Shown here in pieces: positions 32,501 through 45,377 of a stretch of DNA of 64,000 nucleotides (the first letter of the stretch is position 1; each line of letters opens with the position of its first letter). This stretch comes from Harmothoe impar (lineage: Eukaryota > Annelida > Polychaeta > Phyllodocida > Polynoidae). The DNA is taken from positions 4,956,438-5,020,437 of the forward strand of contig OX381716.1 of assembly GCA_947462335.1 (NCBI GenBank), written 5' to 3'. A program made the position numbers and the translations under genes. Below the pieces are notes generated by a model. It was given only the letters and a program-made list of their open reading frames with translations, made no database searches and was not told where the DNA came from.

Positions 32501-35500
32501 TCCCCCTGTCCCCTCCCCATGTCCTCTCCCCCTGTCCCCTGTCCTCTCCCCCTGTCCCCTCCCCCTGTCCCCTCCCCCTGTCCCTCCCCCTGTCCCCTCC
32601 CGCTGTCCCCTCCCCCTGTCTCCTCCCCTGTCCCCTCCCCCTGTCCCTCCCCCTGTCCCTCCCCCTGTCCCCTCTCCCTGTTCCCTCCCCTGTCCCCTCC
32701 CCCTTTCCCCTCCCCCTGTCCCCTCCCCCTGTCCCCTCCCCCTGTCCCTCCCCCTGTCCCCTCCCCCTGTCCCATCTCCCTGTCCTCTGACCCTGTCCCC
32801 TCCCCCTGTCCCTTCCCCCTGTCCCTCCCCCTGTCCTCTCCCCCTGTCCCTTCCCCCTATCCCTCCCCCTGTCCTCTCCCCCTGTTCCCTCCCCCTGTCC
32901 CTCCCCCTGTCCCCTCCCCCTGTCCCCTCTCCCTGTCCCCTCCCCCTGTCCCCTCCCCCTGTCCCTCCCCCTGTCCTCTCCCCCTGTCCCTTCCCCCTGT
33001 CGGCCCCTCCCCTCCCCCTGTCCTCTCCCCCTGTCCCCTCCTCTGTCCCCTCCCCTGTCCCCTCCCCCTGTTCCCTCCCCCTGTCCCCTGTCCCCTGTCT
33101 CCTCCCCTGTCCTCTCCCCCTGTCCTCTGCCCCTGTCCTCTGCCCCTGTCCTCTGCCCCTGTCCCCTCCCTCTGTCCCCTCCCCTGTCCCCTCCCCCTCT
33201 CCCTCCCCCTGTCCTCTCCCCCTGTCCCCTCCCCCTGTCCCCTCCCCCTGTCCCCTCCCCCTGTCCCCTCCCCCTGTCCTCTCCCCCTGTTCCCTGTCCC
33301 CTCCCCCTGTCACCTCCCCTGTCACCTCCCCTGTCCCCTCTCCCTGTTCCCTCCCCTGTCCCCTCCCCCTTTCCCCTCCCCCTGTCCCCTCCCCCTGTCC
33401 CTCCCCCTGTCCCTCCCCCTGTCCCTTCCCCCTGTCTCCCCCCTGTCCCCTCCCCCTGTCCCCTCCCCCTGTCCCCTGTCCCCTGTCCCCTGTCCCCTGT
33501 CCCTCCCCCTGTCCCCTCCCCCTGTCCCCTCCCCCTGTCCCCTCCCCCTGTCCCCTCCCCCTGCCCCCTCCCCTGTCCCCTCCCCTGTCCTCTCCCCCTG
33601 TCCCCTCCCCCTGTCCCCTCCCCCTGTCCCATCTCCCTGTCCTCTGACCCTGTCCCCTCCCCCTGTCCCTTCCCCCTGTCCCTCCCCCTGTCCTCTCCCC
33701 CTGTCCCTTCCCCCTATCCCTCCTCCTGTCCTCTCCCCCTGTTCCCTCCCCCTGTCCCTCCCCCTGTCCCCTCCCCCTGTCCCCTCTCCCTGTCCCCTCC
33801 CCCTGTCCCCTCCCCCTGTCCCTCCCCCTGTCCTCTCCCCCTGTCCCTTCCCCCTGTCGGCCCCTCCCCTCCCCCTGTCCTCTCCCCCTGTCCCCTCCCC
33901 CTGTCCCCTCCCCTGTCCTCTCCCCCTGTCCTCTCCCCCTGTCCCCTCCCCCTGTCCCCTCCCCCTGTCCCCTCCCCCTGTCACCCCCCTGTCCCTCCCC
34001 CTGTCCCCTCCCCCTGTCCCTCCCCCTGTCAATCCCCCTGTCCCCTCCCCCTGTCCCCTCCCCCTGTCCCCTCCCCCTGTCCCCTCCCCCTGTCCCCTGT
34101 CCCCTCCCCTGTCCCCTCCCCCTGTTCCCTCCCCCTGTTCCCTCCCCCTGTCTCCTCCCCTGTCCCCTCCCCCTGTCTTCTGCCCCTGTCCCCTCCCCCT
34201 GTCCCCTCCCCCTGTCCCCTCCCCCTCTCCCTCCTCCTGTCCCTCCCCCTGTCCTTTCCCCCTGTCCCCTCCCCCTGTCCCCTCCCCCTGTCCCCTCCCC
34301 CTGTCCTCTCCCCCTGTCCCCTCCCCTGTTCCCTGTCCCCTCCCCCTGTCCTCTCCCCCTGTCCCCTCCCCCTGTCCCCTCCCCCTGTCCCCTCCCCCTG
34401 TCACCCCCCCTGTCCCTCCCCCTGTCCCTCCCCCTGTCCCCTCCCCCTGTCCCTCCCCCTGATAATCCCCCTGTCAATCCCCCTGTCCCCTCCCCCTGTC
34501 CCCTCCCCATGTCCTCTCCCCCTGTCCCCTGTCCTCTCCCCCTGTCCCCTCCCCCTGTCCCCTCCCCCTGTCCCTCCCCCTGTCCCCTCCCCCTGTCCCC
34601 TCCCCCTGTCTCCTCCCCTGTCCCCTCCCCCTGTCCCTCCCCCTGTCCCTCCCCCTGTCCCCTCTCCCTGTTCCCTCCCCTGTCCCCTCCCCCTTTCCCC
34701 TCCCCCTGTCCCCTCCCCCTGTCCCCTCCCCCTGTCCCTCCCCCTGTCCCCTCCCCCTGTCCCATCTCCCTGTCCTCTGACCCTGTCCCCTCCCCCTGTC
34801 CCTTCCCCCTGTCCCTCCCCCTGTCCTCTCCCCCTGTCCCTTCCCCCTATCCCTCCCCCTGTCCTCTCCCCCTGTTCCCTCCCCCTGTCCCTCCCCCTGT
34901 CCCCTCCCCTGTCCTCTCCCCCTGTCCTCTCCCCCTGTCCCCTCCCCCTGTCCCCTCCCCCTGTCCCCTCCCCCTGTCACCCCCCTGTCCCTTCCCCTAT
35001 CCCTCCCCCTGTCCCCTCCCCCTGTCCCTCCCCCTGTCAATCCCCCTGTCCCCTCCCCCTGTCCCCTCCCCCTGTCCCCTCCCCCTGTCCCCTGTCCCCT
35101 CCCCTGTCCCCTCCCCCTGTTCCCTCCCCCTGTTCCCTCCCCCTGTCTCCTCCCCTGTCCCCTCCCCCTGTCCTCTGCCCCTGTCCCCTCCCCCTGTCCC
35201 CTCCCCCTGTCCCTCCCCCTGTCAATCCCCCTGTCCCCTCCCCCTGTCCCCTCCCCCTGTCCTCTCCCCCTGTCCCTTCCCCCTGTCGGCCCCTCCTCTC
35301 CCCCTGTCCCCTCCCCCTGTCCCCTCCCCCTGTCCCTCCCCCTGTCCCCTCCCCCTGTCCCCTCCCCCTGTCCCCTCCCCCTGTCCCCTCCCCCTGTCAC
35401 CCCCCCTGTCCCTCCCCCTGTCCCTCCCCCTGTCCCCTCCCCCTGTCCCTCCCCCTGTCAATCCCCCTGTCAATCCCCCTGTCCCCTCCCCCTGTCCCCT

Positions 35501-38480
35501 CCCCATGTCCTCTCCCCCTGTCCCCTGTCCTCTCCCCCTGTCCCCTCCCCCTGTCCCCTCCCCCTGTCCCCTCCCCCTGTCCCCTCCCCCTGTCCCCTCC
35601 CCCTGTCACCCCCCTGTCCCTCCCCCTGTCCCTCCCCCTGTCCCCTCCCCCTGTCCCTCCCCCTGTCAATCCCCCTGTCCCCTCCCCCTGTCCCCTCCCC
35701 CTGTCCCCTCCCCCTGTCCCCTGTCCCCTCCCCTGTCCCCTCCCCCTGTTCCCTCCCCCTGTTCCCTCCCCCTGTCTCCTCCCCTGTCCCCTCCCCCTGT
35801 CCTCTGCCCCTGTCCCCTCAATCTGCCCCTGTCCCCTCAATCCCCCTGTCAATCCCCCTGTCCCCTCCCCCTGTCCCCTCCCCATGTCCTCTCCCCCTGT
35901 CCCCTGTCCTCTCCCCCTGTCCCCTCCCCCTGTCCCCTCCCCCTGTCCCTCCCCCTGTCCCCTCCCCCTGTCCCCTCCCCCTGTCCCCTCCCCCTGTCCC
36001 CTCCCCCTGTCCCCTCCCCCTGTCCCCTCCCCCTGTCCCCTCCCCCTGTCCCTCCCCCTGTCCTCTCCCCCTGTCCCCTCCCCCTGTCCCCTCCCCCTGT
36101 CCCCTCCCCCTGTCCCTCCCCCTGTCCTCTCCCCCTGTCCTCTCCCCCTGTCCCCTCCCCCTGTCCCCTCCCCCTGTCCCTCCCCCTGTCCTCTCCCCCT
36201 GTCCCTTCCCCCTGTCGGCCCCTCCCCTCCCCCTGTCCTCTCCCCCTGTCCCCTCCCTCTGTCCCCTCCCCCTGTCCCTCCCCCTGTCCCCTCCCCCTGT
36301 CCCCTCCCCCTGTCCCCTCCCCCTGTCCTCTCCCCCTGTCCCCTCCCCCTGTCCCCTCCCCCTGTCCCCTCCCCCTGTCCCCTCCCCCTGTCCTCTCCCC
36401 CTGTTCCCTGTCCCCTCCCCCTGTCACCTCCCCTGTCACCTCCCCTGTCCCCTCCCCCTGTCTCCTCCCCTGTCCCCTCCCCCTGTCCCCTCCCCCTGTC
36501 CCTCCCCCTGTCCCCTCTCCCCTCCCCTGTCCCCTCCCCCTGTCCCCTCCCCCTGTCCTCTCCCCCTGTCCTCTCCCCCTGTCCCCTCCCCCTGTCCCCT
36601 CCCCTGTCCTCTCCCCCTGTCCTCTCCCCCTGTCCCCTCCCCCTGTCCCCTCCCCCTGTCCCCTCCCCCTGTCACCCCCCTGTCCCTTCCCCTATCCCTC
36701 CCCCTGTCCCCTCCCCCTGTCCCTCCCCCTGTCAATCCCCCTGTCCCCTCCCCCTGTCCCCTCCCCCTGTCCCCTCCCCCTGTCCCCTCCCCCTGTCCCC
36801 TGTCCCCTCCCCTGTCCCCTCCCCCTGTTCCCTCCCCCTGTTCCCTCCCCCTGTCTCCTCCCCTGTCCCCTCCCCCTGTCCTCTGCCCCTGTCCCCTCCC
36901 CCTGTCCCCTCCCCCTGTCCCTCCCCCTGTCAATCCCCCTGTCCCCTCCCCCTGTCCCCTCCCCCTGTCCTCTCCCCCTGTCCCTTCCCCCTGTCGGCCC
37001 CTCCTCTCCCCCTGTCCCCTCCCCCTGTCCCCTCCCCCTGTCCCTCCCCCTGTCCCCTCCCCCTGTCCCCTCCCCCTGTCCCCTCCCCCTGTCACCCCCC
37101 CCTGTCCCTCCCCCTGTCCCTCCCCCTGTCCCCTCCCCCTGTCCCTCCCCCTGTCAATCCCCCTGTCAAGCCCCCTGTCCCCTCCCCCTGTCCCCTGTCC
37201 TCTCCCCCTGTCCCCTGTCCTCTCCCCCTGTCCCCTCCCCCTGTCCCCTCCCCCTGTCCCCTCCCCCTGTCCCCTCCCCCTGTCCCCTCCCCCTGTCACC
37301 CCCCTGTCCCTCCCCCTGTCCCTCCCCCTGTCCCCTCCCCCTGTCCCTCCCCCTGTCAATCCCCCTGTCCCCTCCCCCTGTCCCCTCCCCCTGTCCCCTC
37401 CCCCTGTCCCCTGTCCCCTCCCCTGTCCCCTCCCCCTGTTCCCTCCCCCTGTTCCCTCCCCCTGTCTCCTCCCCTGTCCCCTCCCCCTGTCCTCTGCCCC
37501 TGTCCCCTCAATCTGCCCCTGTCCCCTCAATCCCCCTGTCAATCCCCCTGTCCCCTCCCCCTGTCCCCTCCCCATGTCCTCTCCCCCTGTCCCCTGTCCT
37601 CTCCCCCTGTCCCCTCCCCCTCTCCCCTCCCCCTGTCCCTCCCCCTGTCCCCTCCCCCTGTCCCCTCCCCCTGTCCCCTCCCCCTGTCCCCTCCCCCTGT
37701 CCTCTCCCCCTGTCCCTTCCCCCTGTCCCCTCCCCCTGTCCCCTCCCCCTGTCCCTCCCCCTGTCCCCTCCCCCTGTCCCCTCCCCCTGTCCCCTCCCCC
37801 TGTCCCCTCCCCCTGTCCCCTCCCCCTGTCCCTCCCCCTGTCCTCTCCCCCTGTCCCTTCCCCCTGTCCCCTCCCCCTGTCCCTCCCCCTGTCCTCTCCC
37901 CCTGTCCCTTCCCCCTGTCGGCCCCTCCTCTCCCCCTGTCCCCTCCCCTGTCCCCTCCCCCTGTCCCCTCCCCCTGTCCCCTCCCCCTGTCCCCTCCCCC
38001 TGTCCCCTCCCCCTGTCCCCTCCCCCTGTCCCTCCCCCTGTCCTCTCCCCCTGTCCCCTCCCCCTGTCCCCTCCCCCTGTCCCCTCCCCCTGTCCCTCCC
38101 CCTGTCCTCTCCCCCTGTCCTCTCCCCCTGTCCCCTCCCCCTGTCCCCTCCCCCTGTCCCTCCCCCTGTCCTCTCCCCCTGTCCCTTCCCCCTGTCGGCC
38201 CCTCCCCTCCCCCTGTCCTCTCCCCCTGTCCCCTCCCTCTGTCCCCTCCCCCTGTCCCTCCCCCTGTCCCCTCCCCCTGTCCCCTCCCCCTGTCCCCTCC
38301 CCCTGTCCTCTCCCCCTGTCCCCTCCCCCTGTCCCCTCCCCCTGTTCCCTCCCCCTGTCCCTCCCCCTGTCCTCTCCCCCTGTCCCTTCCCCCTGTCGGC
38401 CCCTCTCCTCCCCCTGTCCCTCCCCCTGTCCTCTCCCCCTGTCCCCTCCCCCTGCCCCCTCCCCCTGTCCCCTCCCCACC
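29600..38480. repeat. 8.9-kb array of a 13-bp C-rich unit (CTGTCCCCTCCCC)
   Basis: The basic unit is CTGTCCCCTCCCC with 11-, 12- and 13-bp forms and marker variants (CTGTCGGCCCCTCC, CTGTCAATCCCC, CTGTCACCCCC, CTGACCCTG, CTATCCC). The marker variants recur in the same order in blocks; for example the CATCTCCCTGTCCTCTGACC block begins near 29922, 31651, 32763, 33630 and 34762, showing higher-order segment duplication. With 13 bp per unit and no stop codon in any phase, open frames up to 1372 codons run on both strands (Pro/Ser/Leu/Cys or Gly/Arg/Gln/Asp rich). They lack a promoter, a unique domain and a conserved frame, so I do not call them genes. The minus strand carries continuous G3-G5 runs. 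Confidence 0.97.
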
Positions 38481-40200
38481 TCCTGATGTTGTCAGTGTGA
38501 CAGTAAGGTGCTCAATATTGATCCCATATTGCTGCGGAGGGCCTCACGCAGCAGCTCACACAGGGAGGGAGCAGCTCCCCACTGCTGCTCCTCCACCACT
38601 GGTGTCAGAGAGTGGTCATCTTCTAACAACGAGGGGAGGGAAATGATTCCTTGTTTTGGCGAGCAGCTCAGTGAAAGAAAGGGAACATTTTGCTGTCGTC
38701 GGAAATACAGAACTGTTTGCTGTATATTCACCGATTTATGCAATATTGCTGTAAATTACAGCACATGATCTGTAGATTTCTGCAAGATGGTGGCAGCACT
38801 ATATCATTTTGTATAACAATTATTGTACACACTGTGTTTTTGGGGGAAAATAAAGCCCCCTGTGTAGGGTGTTCCATCGGAAATTGATTAATCAACCCAG
38901 GGAATATAAGAATAGTGGACTTTGGAGTTCAGATGAGTGCAAATCCAAAGCAAAAAACAGAATAATGATATATTTACTAGAGAATCTTTGGTTTACAGGT
39001 TCTAGTTTATTAACATGTATATTAAATCACTACTTTATTATTTTACCGATGTATTATAGGTGTAATATAGGCCTACCCCAGGTCCAGCTTATTTTCGATT
39101 AGACATGGTGGTATCTGGTCCTTCTCTGTAATGGAGCTGCTCATACCCCCTGGTGTGGGGGGGGGGCATCCTGGGATGTGGTGGGGTGTAGAGGGAGTGG
39201 TATTGGTTTACAAAGGGACAGTGTAAGTACACATATATATATATGTGGGAGGGAACTTGTCTATTCTGATGGAATTGTGGGATGGACCCATTTGGTCTAG
39301 AAAAAAGATATTGAACAAAAAATGAATTAAATATGATCCTAGAATTTGTTCTCTATCAAAGTGGATGCAATATGAAGATAAGATTACACACCTTATGAAC
39401 ATATATATGTGTATATGAGGACAAATCCAAATTTATATCAAGAATATCAGATTAAAGAGTGACAAACATTTTATCTCATTAAATTTGGCAGGTTTATCTT
39501 ACCTTCTACATTCATCCCATTCAATGGATCTGAACCAACTGCATATGAGTTGAAAGCAATGTTTATATCCTCCATGTACAGTGAGATTTATTTAGTTTCA
39601 GCTTCATATATTTGACTCCAGCTTACATAGGAATTATATTCTGGCTTTCTCAACTATCTGAAGTACCCAGTGGGGTCTGATGGGGGTTCCAAGATATTGA
39701 GTGTATATATGGTCAATTTCTGGTTATAACATAGAGACCAAAGGGAAAACCACCCATTGGGGGGCAGGGCAATAAAACAGGCGGCCCTGGTGTACAGCCC
39801 TCAGATATAGAGAGGTGTGAAGGTCATTAAGGTGGGTAGTCCCCATAGTCTAGAAGTTATTAGATTTCGTCAGGATTTTCGCCATGAGGCCCATATTATA
39901 AGTAGTCTCAAATGGTGTGAAAAAAACAGGGGGGTCCCGAGCTAGTTTCTGAGATATCTGGCTTTGAGTTTGGAGTGATCTGTAATAGGATCATATGGTG
40001 ATAGTACATATTTGCATCAAATAACATCTTAAAGTAATTAACTTTCCCTATATTTCTCTCAGGATATAGTCTACACTCTTATACGCCCAGAAACAATATT
40101 TTAAACATATGGTCCCCTGCATATTTTAAAGTTTTTTTGTGTTTGAAATTAAAAAGTATATAAATGGAGCACACAGTCTTGATGTGGTACAGGTATAGCT
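38481..40200. other. AT-rich host DNA without a recognised gene
   Basis: Only short frames with no domains. (AT)n at 39231-39245 is the only simple repeat of note. I see nothing else supportable here. Confidence 0.5.
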
Positions 40201-40221
40201 TTCAGCATGCCCACTACCACA

Positions 40222-40296
40222 GCCCCAGTAGTGTAGGGGTAAAGCATTAGACTCACATGCAGGAGACCCTGGGTTCAAGCCCCGGTCAGGTTTCGC
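40222..40296 (+). repeat. tRNA-like (SINE head or tRNA pseudogene)
   Basis: TAGTGTAGGGGTAAAGC matches an A box and GGGTTCAAGCCCC a B box, and the T arm pairs (CTGGG with CCCGG). The acceptor ends do not pair and the anticodon stem is poor, so I favour a tRNA-derived SINE or a pseudogene over a working tRNA. Confidence 0.5.
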
Positions 40297-40740
40297 AGGG
40301 TAATTTTGACAACACATGAAAATATATATCTAATATACAAAAATATGACCAAAGGCACCCTCTAGTGTGTTCTGGCACAACTAGATGTGCATATGCGCAA
40401 TGACCTGCGCAGTTGACCTGTTTACAATAGGGTCTAGCCACCTTAAGGGCTCAGTAGTGCCACCGGACTGGGAGATAGAATTCTGCTCATGTATGTCTCT
40501 GCTCACAGTATGCCCCAATGTAAAAGACGTTTTCAATATAATATATTGAAATGAAGAGGAGGGGGGGGGGTCACCCAGTAGCCTTACTGACGTGAGAGGC
40601 TTAGTAGGGCTACGAAAGTGGCTAGGGGCTTGGTGCATTTTACAACGTTGCAGTTACCCCTACCACTTAGCAGAAAGTAATTTTAAAACCTCTATCAACC
40701 CCCCCCCCCCCCTGCTCCCACCCCACCGCGGCTGGCAATA

Positions 40741-40849
40741 GGGACCTTTAGCAAACCACGTAAAAGCTTATAAAACGCAGACGTAGCAGTGCTGAAAGGA
40801 TAGGATACGTCTGCGTTTGATGAGCTTTTACGTGGTTGCTAAAGGTCCC
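40741..40849. mobile_element. 109-bp palindromic MITE with TA flanks
   Basis: GGGACCTTTAGCAA...CCACGTAAAAGCTTA and its inverse form about 35-bp TIRs, with an internal pair GCAGACGTA/TACGTCTGC. TA on both sides suggests Tc1/mariner-type mobilisation. A half copy is near 2845-2870. Confidence 0.75.
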
Positions 40850-40876
40850 TAGTAACTCGTCCCTGATGTGGAGCCT

Positions 40877-41995
40877 CAGGGGCGGATCCAGGGGGGGGGT
40901 CCTGGGGGTCCGGACCCCCCCCTTTTGGTCCGCCCATAGGGCTGTTCAAATAGACTTTGCCGAGGGTGGACCCCCCCCTTTTGGTCCATACCTGATGTCC
41001 ACCCCCAAATGTGCTATAAAATGCATCAATTGACATCAATATTTTCAAAATTTTCTCACCCTTGGAGTAGACCAGAATGCTCTAGAGTGTACCAATTGAC
41101 ATCAATATTTTCAAAATTTTCTCACCCTTGGAGTAGACCAGAATGCTCTAGAGTGTACCAATTGACATCAATATTTTCAAAATTTTCTCACCCTTGGAGT
41201 AGACCAGAATGCTCTAGAGTGTACCAATTGACATCAATATTTTCAAAATTTTCTGAGCCTACACTCCCAGATGTCCACTTAGAAATGGTAGCATGTACCT
41301 GATGAAGGGGCAGATTCAGGGGGTCTAGACCCCTTCCCCCTTCATGTAGAGTTATAAAGATCTCAACCGGAAAGGCAGTGTACAAACAAAGAGGGGCAGC
41401 CAATATGTGAGAGACTGGGACTGTACAGAAGGTGGCAGGGAACATGAGGTGGTTACTCCCAGCCTGTTTACACTGCTATAATCTTCATTGAGGGAGGTCA
41501 ACTGCTGACAGGACAGCTACCCTGGACATCTACCTGATAACTTTGGGGTGCATCAATTCACATCTACATTTTCAAAGTTTTCTCAACCTTGGAGTACACC
41601 AGAATGCTATAAATTGCATCAATTGACATCTATATTTTCCAAATTTTCTCAGCCTTGGGGTTCACCACAATACTATAAAGTGAATCAATTGACAAATATA
41701 TTTTCGACATGTTCTCAACCTTGGGTTAGACCAGAGCGCTCCAAAATACACCGATTGGCATCTATATTTTCATTTTTTTTCTCAGGCTTGAGGTAGATCA
41801 GAATGCTATAAATCACACCAATTGACACCTATATTTTCTAAAATTTCTTACCCTTGGGGGCATGCCCCCAAACCCCCTTTAATTATCTAAAGATGTCGCT
41901 TTCCACGCACGTTATAGCGCTGATAATTTAGGTGTACTAAACTTCATACTTCTGGGGTGGACCCCCCCCTTTTCAAAATCCTGGATCCGCCCCTG
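40877..41995. mobile_element. hAT-like MITE with internal minisatellite
   Basis: Bounded by CAGGGGCGGATCCAGG and its inverse. The flanking 8-mers TGGAGCCT and CGGAGCCA share the six central bases, consistent with a decayed 8-bp duplication. The interior holds a 66-bp tandem repeat and, at about 41315-41345, a degenerate second left-end sequence, so it may be a composite of two copies. Non-coding. Confidence 0.75.
41018..41255. repeat. 66-bp tandem repeat inside the hAT-like MITE
   Basis: Unit: CAATTGACATCAATATTTTC, AAAATTTTCTCACCCTTGGA, GTAGACCAGAATGCTCTAGA, GTGTAC; nearly four identical copies. Diverged copies resume at 41540-41850. The sharp contrast in divergence points to recent local amplification of one older unit. 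Confidence 0.93.
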
Positions 41996-41999
41996 CGGA

Positions 42000-42950
42000 G
42001 CCATACTAAGATGCCGTAGGTATAGGTCGAGTTACATATACAGCTCTGCTACGTCACAGTGTGGGCAAACACAGGCTACACGTGGTCAGGTAACCTCATC
42101 ATGATATCCACACACTAGGGTTATTACATTAAACTCTATTTTTAAATACATCTGGGGTATAGTGATCTACAGGTAACATTATACAATGTATTGTAATAAC
42201 TGTATGTGACCATCTGTACCTCATGATGCACATGTATCTATCTATATCTATTTATAACTGCCTGATTCAGGGTCACCCTACCTAGATGTCACAGTCCAGT
42301 GGTCTGTTTGCCCACCGCACCTCACATATAAATAGAATAATCAAGTATATGTAGCTCGACCTATACTGGTGTACTGGGGTGGCAGGGAGCTGCTGCCGCG
42401 TACAGTCAGGCATCTACACCATTCTAAGAATGCCAGCCACACATCCACATAGTAAGACACTGTAGAATCTATCTTGTACTACTAGCAACCAGACCGGCCC
42501 GACTAACAGTCTAGTACACCCCCAGCCCCCCCCCCCCCCACACGGTTTATACTGAATCTGGCACCTGCTGGCAATGCCGACAAAGGGCTTCCTTAAAGCC
42601 CCAGCGCCCCTATACTATATATAGGGCTGAGTACCTGTCCGGACTGCACTCCGACTGTTACTGGACGTGCAGTAAGATCTGCGGGTTTAATGAGCTCAGA
42701 GCTGGACTAGATACCCAGTGTATCTGACAAATTAGCAGGGCAATAAAATGTGGGGAGGGGTTGGTGCTATCTTCAAGGAATCCCACTGTGGGTTGTAAAA
42801 CTAGTGGTAAATGTGGCATCCAGGAGGTTGGAAAGTTTATGGATAGTTTCTGTAAATGACACTTAGGTTAGGTGTTGCCTACATCTTTATTGATATTACC
42901 AAGGTGGACCATAATGACTGGACGGTTTGGTTCTCGCCAGCAGGTCCCAG
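42000..42950. other. Host DNA without a recognised gene
   Basis: It includes CAGTGGTCTGTTTGCCCACC at 42297, also present at about 3770, and a C run near 42530. The following 42960-43030 is a poly-C tract. No supportable gene. Confidence 0.5.
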
Positions 42951-43319
42951 ATTCAGTCTTCCCCCCAACCCCCCCCCTACACACACCGACAAGTACCCCC
43001 CCCCCCCCCACCTCCCCCCCCCCCCCCCCCGCACCATACTACAGGCCTTACACTATGTGTGTAATATCCCACACCACCAGAGCCGACCACACCGTTATAA
43101 CCAGCCCCCATACATACACCCCCCCCCACACACACCCTAGTCTGGCCGGCTCTATATAGCGGCTAGCAGTAAGACATATGGCACACATAGTGGAGGCAGC
43201 CTAGCACCAGCCACACCAACACACACCCTACTGCTGCCGGTGTACGGTGTGTACAGCACCACTGTCATCCTGTGCCACATTCCCTGCGGAACTAAACATT
43301 GTCACACCCTCAGCATGTC

Positions 43320-45032
43320 ACTGTTCTGACTCAATGATGTCACTGTCCCATGAGGTCACTGTGCCATGATGTCACTGTGCCATGATGTCACTGCCCAACA
43401 TGATGTCACTGTGCTACATGATGTCACTGTCCCATGATGTCACTGTGCTACATGATGTCACTGTACCATGATGTCGCTGTGCTACATGATGTCACTACAT
43501 GATGTCACTGTGCTACATGATGTCACTGTGCTACATGATGTCACTGTGCTACATGATGTCACTACATGATGTCACTGTGTTACATGATGTCACTGTCCCA
43601 TGATGTCACTGTGCCATGATGTCACTGTGCTACATGATGTCACTGTACTACATGATGTCACTGTCCCATGATGTCACTGTGCTACATGATGTCACTGTGC
43701 TACATGATGTCACTGTGCTACATGATGTCACTGTGCTACATGATGTCACTGTGCTACATGATGTCACTGTGCTACATGATGTCACTGTGCCGTGATGTCA
43801 CTGTGCTACATGATGTCACTGTGCTACATGATGTCACTGTGCTACATGATGTCACTGTGCTACATGATGTCACTGTGCCATGATGTCACTGTCCCATGAT
43901 GTCATTGAGCTACATGATGTCACTGTGCTACATGATGTCACTGTGCTACATGATGTCACTGTGCTTCATGATGTCACTGTGCTACATGATGTCACTGTGC
44001 TACATGATGTCACTGTGCTACATGATGTCACTGTGCTACATGATGTCACTACATGATGTCACTGTACCATGATGTCACTGTGCTACATGATGTCACTGTC
44101 TTACATGATGTCACTGTGCTACATGATGTCACTGTCCCATGATGTCACTGTGCTACATGATGTCACTGTGCTACATGATGTCACTGTGCTACATGATGTC
44201 ACTGTGCTACATGATGTCACTGTGCTACACGATGTCACTGTGCTACATGATGTCACTGTGCTACATGATGTCACTGTGCTACATGATGTCACTACATGAT
44301 GTCACTGTGCTACATGATGTCACTGTCCCATGATGTCACTGTGCTACATGATGTCACTGTGCTACATGATGTCACTGTGCTACATGATGTCACTGTGCTA
44401 CATGATGTCACTGTGCTACATGATGTCACTGTGCTACATGATGTCACTGTGCTACATGATGTCACTGTGCTACATGATGTCACTGTGCTACATGATGTCA
44501 CTGTGCTACATGATGTCACTGTGCCATGATGTCACTGTGCTACATGATGTCACTGTGCTACATGATGTCACTGTGCTACATGATGTCACTGTGCTACATG
44601 ATGTCACTGTGCTACATGATGTCACTGTGCTACATGATGTCACTGTGCTACATGATGTCACTGTGCTACATGATGTCACTGTGCTACATGATGTCACTGT
44701 GCTACATGATGTCACTGTGCTACATGATGTCACTGTGCTACATGATGTCACTGTGCTACATGATGTCACTGTGCTACATGATGTCACTGTGCTACATGAT
44801 GTCACTGTGCTACATGATGTCACTGTGCTACATGATGTCACTGTGCTACATGATGTCACTGTGCCATGATGTCACTGTGCTACATGTGTCACTGTGCTAC
44901 ATGATGTCACTGTGCTACATGATGTCACTGTGCTACATGATGTCACTGTGCTACATGATGTCACTGTGCTACATGATGTCACTGTGCTACATGATGTCAC
45001 TCTCCCATGATGTCACTGTCCCATGATGTCAC
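43320..45032. repeat. 18-bp tandem array CATGATGTCACTGTGCTA (about 95 copies)
   Basis: Unit CATGATGTCACTGTGCTA, with shortened 14-bp CATGATGTCACTGTGC/CCC-type units interspersed, more often toward the ends; the centre (44330-44860) is almost perfectly homogeneous. As 18 is a multiple of 3, frames with hexapeptide repeats stay open; these are artefacts. Confidence 0.97.
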
Positions 45033-45174
45033 GTCTGAGATAAACTTCCCTCACCCTCAACCAACCCTAACTCTATACCGTGGTGACAAGACTGCGAGGA
45101 CTTTATGCATTGAGCCCAATGTGGGAGGGGAGTGTGTTTTTTTCCACAATTTTCTTTTCTATGATTGATATGAA

Positions 45175-45377
45175 CCTCGCGGCTGGAACTATAGGCCTCT
45201 ATCGCCGCTCTATCGGGATCGGACTTGTACCCGCAGCCACTCTGTGTACACTGACACCAGCAATCTTGTGAGACCTTGGTTCTGCTCTCGTATTGTAGCC
45301 TGTTCCCCGGAAGCTATGGTGTGTGAGTGTCTGGTCACTGCCTAAGTCTCACGATAGAATGCGAGCTCAGAACTATT
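45175..45377 (+). repeat. Interspersed repeat family R1, copy 2
   Basis: Contains GGACTTGTACCCGC, CTCTGTGTACACTGACACCA, GCAATCTTGTGAGACCTTGG and CCCCGGAAGCTATGGTGTG, then AACTA where a MITE has inserted; the family sequence (AACATGGCCGCCC) resumes after the MITE at 45697, so copy 2 is interrupted. Confidence 0.75.

Noticed and set aside
29529..38646. Very long open frames on both strands (up to 1372 codons), Pro/Ser/Leu/Cys or Gly/Arg/Gln/Asp rich
   Set aside because: They follow from a 13-bp unit with no stop codon in any phase. There is no unique domain, preferred frame or promoter, and frames overlap on both strands.
40222..40296. Functional tRNA gene
   Set aside because: A and B boxes are good but the acceptor stem does not pair and the anticodon arm is weak.
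43668..45026. Hexapeptide-repeat open frames in the 18-bp array
   Set aside because: An 18-bp unit without stops keeps frames open; units of 14 bp shift the frame repeatedly and no start context or domain exists.
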